Of a DNA stretch of 53,359 nucleotides, positions 47,787 to 53,359 are shown in pieces. The position numbers were made by a program, and so were the translations under genes. The notes beneath the pieces were generated by a model. The model searched no databases, was not told the DNA's origin, and worked only from the letters and a program-made list of their open reading frames with translations. The DNA comes from Actinomycetes bacterium. GTDB taxonomy: Bacteria; Actinomycetota; Acidimicrobiia; Acidimicrobiales; Bog-793. Where the stretch lies: contig JAKCCH010000010.1 of assembly GCA_021838945.1 (NCBI GenBank), forward strand, positions 1-53,359, written 5' to 3'. How positions within the stretch are numbered: the first letter of the stretch is position 1; every line of letters begins with the position of its first letter.

Positions 47787-48935
47787 ATGAGCGTGACGAA
47801 GCTGCGGGGGGCGCTGGACGAGCTGATCGAGCGGGCCGACTCGTACTGCGACGCCGAGTCGGTCACCGCCTTTTACAGGGAGCTCTCACGCCTCGAAGCC
47901 TTCGTGACAAAGATCACCGCCGGCTTCGACGCGAGCGGGGACTGGGCGACCGCAGGCGCCCGCAACTGCGCCGCTTACCTCGCGACCGAGACGCGCCTCC
48001 CGATGCGCGAGAGCAGGCGGCGGGTCCGCACCGGTCGGCGCCTGCGGGAGATGGCGCAGACGGCAGAAGCCTTCGAAGCGGGCGAGATCAGCCCCGCCCA
48101 CGTGGAGGTGTTGTGCTCGGTGCGCAACGAGAGGACCGAGAAGCACTTCGAGCGGGACGAGACGATGCTCCTCGAGCAGGCCAGGAGGCTTCGTTTCTCG
48201 CAGTTCGCACGTCTCGTCTCCTACTGGGAGCAGCACGCCGACGAGGACGGGACGAACGATGCGGCAGAAGCTCGCCGGACGCGCCGTGACGTCTCGCTCC
48301 AGGCGAGCTACGACGGGATGTTCCTCGGCAGGATCATCCTCGATCCGGTCTCGGGGGCGATCGTGCACGGCGAGCTCGACCGCCTCGAGCGTGAGCTCTT
48401 CGAAGTGGACTGGGCCGAAGCAAAAAGGCGCCTTGGACGCGACCCGATGTCCTCTGAGCTCGCCCGTCGCCCCGAGCAGCGGAGAGCCGACGCCCTCGTC
48501 GAGATGGCGACCCGCTCGCGCACGGCTCCGCACGACGGTAGGCGGCCGGCACCTTTGTTCAGCGTCTTCGTCGACTTCGAGACCCTGTCGGGGCGCATCC
48601 TCGAGCTCGCCAGTGGCATCGTCCTCACCCCTTGTGACCTCGCCCCCTTCCTCAGAAGGGCAGATCTCGAGCGTGCCGTCTTCACTCCCGAGCGGCGCGT
48701 CGAAGTGGGGCAAAAGAGCCGCTTGTTCACCGGCGCCACGAAGCGGGCGATCGAGCTTCGCGACCGGTGCTGCACCCATCCGTACTGTGAAGAGCCGCTC
48801 GATCGCTGCCAGGTCGACCACATCCTGCCCTACAGCCAAGGTGGCGAGACGACCCAGGAGAACGGGCGGCTCCTCTGCGGCTTCCACAACCGGCTGCGGG
48901 TGACGAGCCCGGCGAGGGGCGACCCGGGCGGTTGA
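47787..48935 (+). CDS. DUF222 and HNH-endonuclease domain protein (13E12-repeat-like family)
   Basis: 382 residues. Residues about 10-260 are the DUF222 helical domain (NCAAYLATETRLPMRESRRR, EAFEAGEISPAHVEVL). The C-terminal HNH part has CTHPYCEEPLDRCQVDH, then QGGETTQENGRLLCGFHN, with zinc-binding cysteines and the catalytic His. The family occurs in many copies in actinobacterial genomes and is often called a repetitive or mobile-like element, but no flanking repeats are seen. I start it at ATG 47787, six bases after CATACT; ATG 47748 is possible but lacks support. Confidence 0.87.
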   Translation: MSVTKLRGALDELIERADSYCDAESVTAFYRELSRLEAFVTKITAGFDASGDWATAGARNCAAYLATETRLPMRESRRRVRTGRRLREMAQTAEAFEAGEISPAHVEVLCSVRNERTEKHFERDETMLLEQARRLRFSQFARLVSYWEQHADEDGTNDAAEARRTRRDVSLQASYDGMFLGRIILDPVSGAIVHGELDRLERELFEVDWAEAKRRLGRDPMSSELARRPEQRRADALVEMATRSRTAPHDGRRPAPLFSVFVDFETLSGRILELASGIVLTPCDLAPFLRRADLERAVFTPERRVEVGQKSRLFTGATKRAIELRDRCCTHPYCEEPLDRCQVDHILPYSQGGETTQENGRLLCGFHNRLRVTSPARGDPGG

Positions 48936-49015
48936 GGTCGGCCGTCGTGTCGAGCCTGCAGGGTGATGTGCGTCAGCCCAGGCTGGGACAGCGAGTTCGC
49001 GCCGCCTGCGGCAGG

Positions 49016-49026
49016 ACAAGGCTTGT
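49016..49026. promoter_or_regulatory. Small palindrome upstream of the four-gene oxidative cassette
   Basis: ACAAG-G-CTTGT, about 50 bases before ATG 49077, just ahead of GGCACAAT. It may be an operator or part of a promoter; no certain -35/-10 pair was found. Confidence 0.25.
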
Positions 49027-49076
49027 GGCACAATCTTGACAGGAGGGGAAACCGTCCCTTCGGAGAGGGGCTGTAG

Positions 49077-49958
49077 ATGGGCCAGACGCCGTTCGACTCG
49101 CTGTTCCCCCCGTTGCCGGAGGGGTTCCTGATGCCGTTTTGGTACGCCTCGCTGCAGTCGTTGTGGGTCTACTACCCCGTGGAGCCCGACCTCCTCCGGG
49201 AGCGCATCCCCGTGCTCGACGGAGAGATGGCTCTCGAGCCAGCCCTGTTCGACATCGGGGGGAGTCGGCTCGGCCTCGCGTCGGTCGACTTCCAGATCTA
49301 CACGAGCCATGGTGGGACCTATCTCGCCACTGTTCGAGAGGTCGAGTTCAACGTCTACACCTACCCGAAGGCGCGCGAGCCACTGGTCCCGCGCATGACC
49401 CTCGACCAGTACCTCGCCGGCGAGGACCAGACGAAGTCGATCGGCGGTCTGCGCCTGCACGTGCCGTGCGACAACCCCATCGCGGTGCAGGCGGGGCAGA
49501 AGCTCTTCGGCGAGCCGAAGTACCCGGCGATCTTCACGTACACCGCTCCGACCTTGAACGATCCGAGCGTCACGTCCTGGCAGTACTCCGTCTACCAGGA
49601 CGATCAAAGCAAGCAGGGGGACCTCATCTGGTCGATGTCGGTGGAACTCGGCTCGGTGCCCGTCGTCCAGGACAACCCTTCGCCGCTCGTCGAATACGGC
49701 GTCGTGCTCGAGACCGGTGGTGTGCGCCGGCTCGTGGGCAACGAGTGGAGCTTCTACGGGCCGTTCCAGGGCTACCGGTTCGACAGCGCGAACCAGCCGC
49801 CGATCACGATCGACTACGGCAACCCCGCGACCGACCCGACGAACACCATCGCCGACCTCCAACTGCTCATCGGCCAGACGCAGCCGGTCGCAGCACAGGC
49901 GTTCCAGTCTGCTCCCGTCTCCTCCGAGTGCCGCGCCACCTATGCGGTGCCGGCATGA
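49077..49958 (+). CDS. Acetoacetate decarboxylase-like protein
   Basis: 293 residues, cytoplasmic. The fold is suggested by WVYYPVEPDLLRERIPVLDG, FDIGGSRLGLASVDFQIYT, and NPIAVQAGQKLFGEPKYPA, which parallels the GRExxGxPKK segment of acetoacetate decarboxylase that bears the Schiff-base lysine. Known acetoacetate decarboxylase has two adjacent lysines there; here only one (K-Y), so the pKa-shifting neighbour is lost and decarboxylation is uncertain. Relatives include aldolase-dehydratases that use the same lysine. Strong GGAGAGGGG precedes ATG 49077. The stop overlaps the next ATG, making it the first gene of a coupled four-gene unit. Confidence 0.75.
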   Translation: MGQTPFDSLFPPLPEGFLMPFWYASLQSLWVYYPVEPDLLRERIPVLDGEMALEPALFDIGGSRLGLASVDFQIYTSHGGTYLATVREVEFNVYTYPKAREPLVPRMTLDQYLAGEDQTKSIGGLRLHVPCDNPIAVQAGQKLFGEPKYPAIFTYTAPTLNDPSVTSWQYSVYQDDQSKQGDLIWSMSVELGSVPVVQDNPSPLVEYGVVLETGGVRRLVGNEWSFYGPFQGYRFDSANQPPITIDYGNPATDPTNTIADLQLLIGQTQPVAAQAFQSAPVSSECRATYAVPA

Positions 49959-50449
49959 ACCCGGTTCAGACCTTCCTCCAGCTCTCGGTCCACTTGACCG
50001 GGTTCAGCGAGACGGAGCTGCTCGGTAGCGGGCAGGCTCAGCCGTTCCTCGACGAGATCACGTCCATCGCAGGCGAGCGCGCCGCCGGGCAGCTGCTCGG
50101 TGTGGCCGGTCGGATCCTCGAGCAGGGCGGTGACCCGAACCAGGCGATTCAGGTCGAGATCATGAAGGACCCCTATCTCGGTCCCCTTGCTCGCAACGTC
50201 ATCGTGATGTGGTACCTCGGGCAGTGGGACCAGCTCCCGCGAGCCTGGCGGGACGCCTACGGCGCCAACCCCTCCGACATCACCCACATCGTGTCTGACG
50301 CCGCATATCGCTCCGGACTCGTCTGGGTTGCGATCGGCTCGCATCCCTCTGGGGCCAAAGCACCGGGATACGCCTCCTGGGCACAACCGCCGGCGGCGTC
50401 GCCGGCACCCCCCACCGGACCGGTCGCCTCGAGCTCGTCTCGCCCATGA
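49955..50449 (+). CDS. Sorbitol/fructose-dehydrogenase-type small subunit (FAD-SLDH family)
   Basis: 164 residues. The helical N-terminus FLQLSVHLTGFSETEL and the C-terminal VSDAAYRSGLVWVAIGSHPSGAKAPGYASWAQPP are the family's hallmarks. Such small subunits stabilise or escort the GMC-type flavoprotein subunit of membrane dehydrogenases for sorbitol, fructose or glucose. No Tat or Sec signal is visible, unlike the known exported members. It ends in a Ser/Pro-rich tail. It overlaps both neighbours by 4 bp, so it is co-made with the flavoprotein. Confidence 0.82.
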   Translation: MNPVQTFLQLSVHLTGFSETELLGSGQAQPFLDEITSIAGERAAGQLLGVAGRILEQGGDPNQAIQVEIMKDPYLGPLARNVIVMWYLGQWDQLPRAWRDAYGANPSDITHIVSDAAYRSGLVWVAIGSHPSGAKAPGYASWAQPPAASPAPPTGPVASSSSRP

Positions 50450-52242
50450 CGGACTACGACGTCGTGATCGCCGGTGCCGGGCCGGTCGGCGCGATCCTCG
50501 CCCGTCGCTTGACCAGAGCGGGCGTCTCGGTGCTCGTGCTCGAGGCCGGCGCCGCAACCGGAGCCACCTGGGAGGGCTACCAGGGCAACGTGCTCACGCA
50601 CCAGTCGGCCATCGCGAAGGTGCCCAACTCGCCGTGGCCCGACAGCCCGTTCGCACCAGAGCCGTCGGTGCTCGACATCGCGAAGATCCCGCCGGGTGGA
50701 GTCGACGCCAACCACTACCTCGTGCAGGCAGGTCCGATGCCCTTCGGGAGCGACTACACGAAGACGAGCGGTGGCACCACCATGCACTGGCTCGGCACCT
50801 CCCTGCGAATGGTGCCCGCAGATTTCGAGCTCCGCTCCCGCTACGGCCAAGGGGTCGACTGGCCTCTCTCCTATGACGACCTCGAGCCCTACTACCGCCA
50901 GGCTGAGCTCGAGCTCGGCATCGCCGCCAACGTAGAGGATCAGCGCTATCTCGGCATCTGGTTCCCGGACGACTACGTCTACCCCATGTTCCGCATCCCG
51001 CCCAGCTTCAGCGACCAGGTCTTCGCCGCTCAGTTGGACGGGTACACGATCTCGCTCGACGGCACGACCTGCGCGCTGCAGGTCACGAGCACCCCGCAGG
51101 GCCGGAACTCCATGCCCAACCCGGCCTACGACGGCGGACGCGGATACGAGCCACTGGGAGCGGTGGGGAACCCGCACCGCGGCCTTCGCTGCGAGGGGAA
51201 CGCGAGCTGCATCCCGATCTGCCCGGTGCAGGCGAAGTACAACGCGCTGAAGACGCTGGCGGCAGCGGCGGCCGAACGGATGGATCTCGTCACCCAGGCC
51301 GTCGTCTCGAAGGTGCTCCTCACGTCAGACGCCAAGCGCGTGTCAGGGCTCGTGTACCAGACCTACGACGGCTCGGGTCCCGGATCCACGCCCGTCACGG
51401 TGACGGCCGACGTCTACGTCCTTGCGACGAGCGCGATCGAGAACGCGAAGATCCTGCTCGCCTCGAACGCTGCCAACAGCAGCGGCCAGGTCGGGCTCAA
51501 CCTGATGGACCACCCGTTCGTCATGACCTGGGCGCTCATGGGGGAGAACATCGGCGCCTACCGGGGCCCCGGCTCGACCTCGGGGATCGAGATCCTGAGA
51601 GACGGGGCGTTCCGCAAGGACCGGGCTGCGTTTCGGGTGGAGCTCGCCAACTGGGGCTGGGACTTCCCGGCCTTCGGGCCGTATCTCCAGCTCGAGGAGG
51701 CGGTCGCGGGGGGAGCCTTCGGGCCGAGGCTGCGCCAGCAGATGGCAGAGGACGTGCCGCGCCAGATCCGCTTCGGTTTCGTGACAGAGCAGCTCCCGTC
51801 GCCGGCGAACAGGGTCGAGATCTCGAACGCGTGGACCGACGCCCTCGGCAACCCGCGGCCGGTCATCCACTACCAGCTCGACGACTATGTCCTGAAGAGC
51901 TTCAAAGCGGCCCGGCAGCTCAGCTCGCAGGCGTTCTCCCGGCTCGGTGCCATCGAGATGACTTCCTACAGCCCGCTGTCGCCGACCTGGATCACCTACG
52001 ACGGCCAAGGGTACTCGTGGAACGGCGCGGGACACGTGATGGGCACCCACCGCATGTCGGACCGCGCCGACCAAGGAGTCGTCGATCCCGACCAGCGGAG
52101 CTTCGACCACGACAACCTCTTCGTCGCCGGTGGCGGCTCGATGCCCACGTCCTCCGCCGCGAACCCGACGCTCACCATCGCCGCGCTCGCGTGCCGGACA
52201 GCCGACCGGATCACGGCAGATCTCGGCCGAAAGGCGTCCTGA
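50446..52242 (+). CDS. GMC family FAD oxidoreductase with three-cysteine Fe-S motif
   Basis: 598 residues. FAD-binding IAGAGPVGAILARRLT at the N-terminus, then the GMC signature GGTTMHWLGTSLRMVP. Three cysteines, Cys249-x5-Cys255-x3-Cys259 in RCEGNASCIPICPVQ, match the [3Fe-4S] site of bacterial FAD-glucose and fructose dehydrogenases. His530 in GAGHVMGTHRM and Asn573 in AANPTLTIAAL are the catalytic pair. It should oxidise an alcohol or sugar and pass electrons through the cluster. The electron acceptor is not in the window; no cytochrome c is visible. No signal peptide. It overlaps the small-subunit gene by 4 bp and the next gene by 1 bp. Confidence 0.9.
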   Translation: MTDYDVVIAGAGPVGAILARRLTRAGVSVLVLEAGAATGATWEGYQGNVLTHQSAIAKVPNSPWPDSPFAPEPSVLDIAKIPPGGVDANHYLVQAGPMPFGSDYTKTSGGTTMHWLGTSLRMVPADFELRSRYGQGVDWPLSYDDLEPYYRQAELELGIAANVEDQRYLGIWFPDDYVYPMFRIPPSFSDQVFAAQLDGYTISLDGTTCALQVTSTPQGRNSMPNPAYDGGRGYEPLGAVGNPHRGLRCEGNASCIPICPVQAKYNALKTLAAAAAERMDLVTQAVVSKVLLTSDAKRVSGLVYQTYDGSGPGSTPVTVTADVYVLATSAIENAKILLASNAANSSGQVGLNLMDHPFVMTWALMGENIGAYRGPGSTSGIEILRDGAFRKDRAAFRVELANWGWDFPAFGPYLQLEEAVAGGAFGPRLRQQMAEDVPRQIRFGFVTEQLPSPANRVEISNAWTDALGNPRPVIHYQLDDYVLKSFKAARQLSSQAFSRLGAIEMTSYSPLSPTWITYDGQGYSWNGAGHVMGTHRMSDRADQGVVDPDQRSFDHDNLFVAGGGSMPTSSAANPTLTIAALACRTADRITADLGRKAS

Positions 52243-53234
52243 TGCCGATCGACAACCTCGACCAGCTCATCGAGCACTTGCAGCTCGCGATCGAGATCGA
52301 GCACGTCACCATCCCTCCTTATCTGTGCGCCCTCTGGTCGATCCCCGAGGGACGCAACGTCGAAGCGGCCGTGGTCATCCGCGAGGTCGTCATGCAGGAG
52401 ATGCTCCACATGACCCTCATGGCGAACGTCATGAACGCCCTGGGCCACCACCCGAAGATCGCCGAGCGTGCCGTCGTCCGCGACTACCCCACCACACTGC
52501 CTCACAGCGACAAGTCCTTCCTCGTCGACCTCGCTCCATTCAGCCGCGACACCCTGGAGAGCTTCCGCAGGATCGAGCAGCCCGAGGCGATCTGCGCTCC
52601 GCCCGAGGCCGACGACTACCGGACGATCGGCCAGTTCTATGCCGCCGTCGCCGATGGACTCACGCAGTTCGCGAGCGACCCGTCGGTCTGGAAAGGCGAC
52701 CCCGCGTGGCAGGTGCTGCCGGGGACGTACTTCTACGGCGGTGGCGGCGACGCGATCCGCGTCGAGGGGCTCGAGAGCGCCCAACAAGCGATCGAGACCG
52801 CTCGCTGCCAGGGCGAAGGCATGCTCGTCGATGTCTGGGAGAACAGCCCGTCGAGAGAGGTCGCCCACTACTTCGCCTTCGACGAGCTCTGGCGCGGTCG
52901 CATGTACGTGGACGGTGACACCTATGACACCGGGCCGAGCGGGCCATATCTCTACGTCGACTACGACTGCGTGAGCCCGATGCATCCGAACCCGAAGGCG
53001 CGGGACTATCCCGTCGGGAGCTCGCAACGCGAGCTGACCGAGGTCTGCAACCGCACCTACACGAGCCTGCTCCAGCAGCTCGATGCCGCCTTCAGCGGCA
53101 CGCCGTCAGCGCTCATCGAGACGGTCCCGACGATGAAGCAACTGGAGTACGAAGCCCTTGCCCTCATGCAGATGCCCTACGGCGACGGCGAGCACGTCGC
53201 AGGCCCGGCCTTCGAGTGGAGCGACGGGCCCTAG
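52242..53234 (+). CDS. Ferritin-like di-iron protein (VioB/RebD C-terminal type, PF12902)
   Basis: 330 residues. The four-helix bundle is recognisable: Glu20 in AIEIEHVTIPPYL, Glu53-x2-His56 in VVMQEMLHMTLM, then further metal-ligand candidates Glu206-x2-His209 in REVAHYF. Together they could bind two irons or a heme-related site. The family includes the C-terminal half of VioB and RebD, which couple indole-pyruvate imines in violacein and rebeccamycin synthesis. No tryptophan oxidase or other indolocarbazole gene lies nearby. ATG 52242 shares one base with the preceding stop (TGATG), so coupling is near-certain. A C-terminal low-complexity end follows. Chemistry unknown. Confidence 0.82.
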   Translation: MPIDNLDQLIEHLQLAIEIEHVTIPPYLCALWSIPEGRNVEAAVVIREVVMQEMLHMTLMANVMNALGHHPKIAERAVVRDYPTTLPHSDKSFLVDLAPFSRDTLESFRRIEQPEAICAPPEADDYRTIGQFYAAVADGLTQFASDPSVWKGDPAWQVLPGTYFYGGGGDAIRVEGLESAQQAIETARCQGEGMLVDVWENSPSREVAHYFAFDELWRGRMYVDGDTYDTGPSGPYLYVDYDCVSPMHPNPKARDYPVGSSQRELTEVCNRTYTSLLQQLDAAFSGTPSALIETVPTMKQLEYEALALMQMPYGDGEHVAGPAFEWSDGP

Positions 53235-53250
53235 CCCGCCTGTTTCACGC

Positions 53251-53292
53251 CGAGCCCACGAGTCGGCTCGAACCAACAAAGCACCGCGGTGC
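53251..53292 (+). terminator. Two hairpin-forming sequences downstream of the oxidative cassette
   Basis: CGAGCC-N8-GGCTCG (53251-53270) and the 12-base palindrome GCACCGCGGTGC (53281-53292) lie 17 and 47 bases after the last stop. Either may terminate the operon. The remaining bases to the window end hold no open frame that I can support. Confidence 0.4.
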
Positions 53293-53359
53293 GGTGCGTG
53301 CGGAAGGTCGGCGATCGTCGCGTACCCGCTTTGAGGCGCGAGGCATCAGAGGTCTGCCG

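Noticed and set aside
47787-48935. Mobile element carrying the DUF222/HNH gene
   Set aside because: No flanking repeats, no target duplication and no transposase or recombinase; the base composition looks like that of the neighbours.
53255-53335. tRNA-like T-arm (complement of GGCTCGAACC)
   Set aside because: The T-stem does not pair with a seven-base loop and no D-arm or acceptor is found at the right distance.

Overview
The window is 53.4 kb of very GC-rich, densely coded DNA with 48 protein genes, no RNA gene, no insertion sequence and no CRISPR array that I can see. It looks chromosomal and actinobacterial. The evidence is many GTG starts, 1-4 bp stop/start overlaps, frequent leaderless promoters, a gcvH-garA-merR-nuclease-merR cluster like that of mycobacteria, a TIGR03084-type mycothiol-enzyme relative, a HelD/HelR motor protein and an LCP cell-wall ligase. 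Acidimicrobiia or a related deep actinobacterial lineage is my best guess, but this is inference; no marker gene fixes the taxon.

Layout. 1-2.3 kb: two divergent secreted lipoproteins and a GH3 (NagZ-like) lipoprotein. 2.3-7.2 kb: a polyamine or amine catabolism cassette (gamma-glutamylamine synthetase, aldehyde dehydrogenase, SDR, gamma-glutamyl-GABA hydrolase, flavodoxin). 7.2-18.6 kb: a co-directional run of CDP-alcohol phosphatidyltransferase, a sugar nucleotidyltransferase fused to a degenerate phosphomannomutase domain, gcvH, a GarA-like FHA protein, an FtsR-like MerR regulator, an HPRT-like protein, a bifunctional-nuclease-family protein, a second MerR regulator, a small possible PD-(D/E)XK protein, then gcvT-gcvPA-gcvPB. 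This joins carbon/nitrogen signalling to glycine cleavage. 18.7-25.4 kb: mixed housekeeping genes (class II aldolase, membrane proteins, an ATP-dependent DNA ligase coupled to an SDR, MarC, another SDR, a TIGR03084 protein).

25.4-32.6 kb: a tightly overlapping operon for a biotin-dependent acyl-CoA carboxylase (beta, alpha), AtuA, an enoyl-CoA hydratase and gpsA. This resembles the acyclic-terpene or leucine catabolic modules. 32.7-38.8 kb: HelD/HelR-like RNA polymerase recycling motor, alpha/beta hydrolase, ribose-5-phosphate isomerase, S9 peptidase. 38.8-43.8 kb: a divergent pair of tricorn protease and a metallo-beta-lactamase/Rieske fusion. 43.8-48.9 kb: LCP ligase, acyl-CoA ligase, SRPBCC protein, DUF222/HNH protein.

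49.1-53.2 kb: a translationally coupled four-gene cassette of an acetoacetate-decarboxylase-like protein, a sorbitol-dehydrogenase-type small subunit, a GMC flavoprotein with an Fe-S cysteine cluster, and a VioB/RebD-type ferritin-like di-iron protein. I know of no described pathway with this combination, and it is the best candidate here for an undescribed system.

A window-wide signal is a TANNNT -10 box 6-9 nt before the start codon in fifteen or more places, including back-to-back in divergent intergenic regions. Many of these genes appear to be transcribed as leaderless mRNAs. No gap between genes exceeds 300 bases; the largest, 13481-13741, holds a promoter and an inverted repeat.
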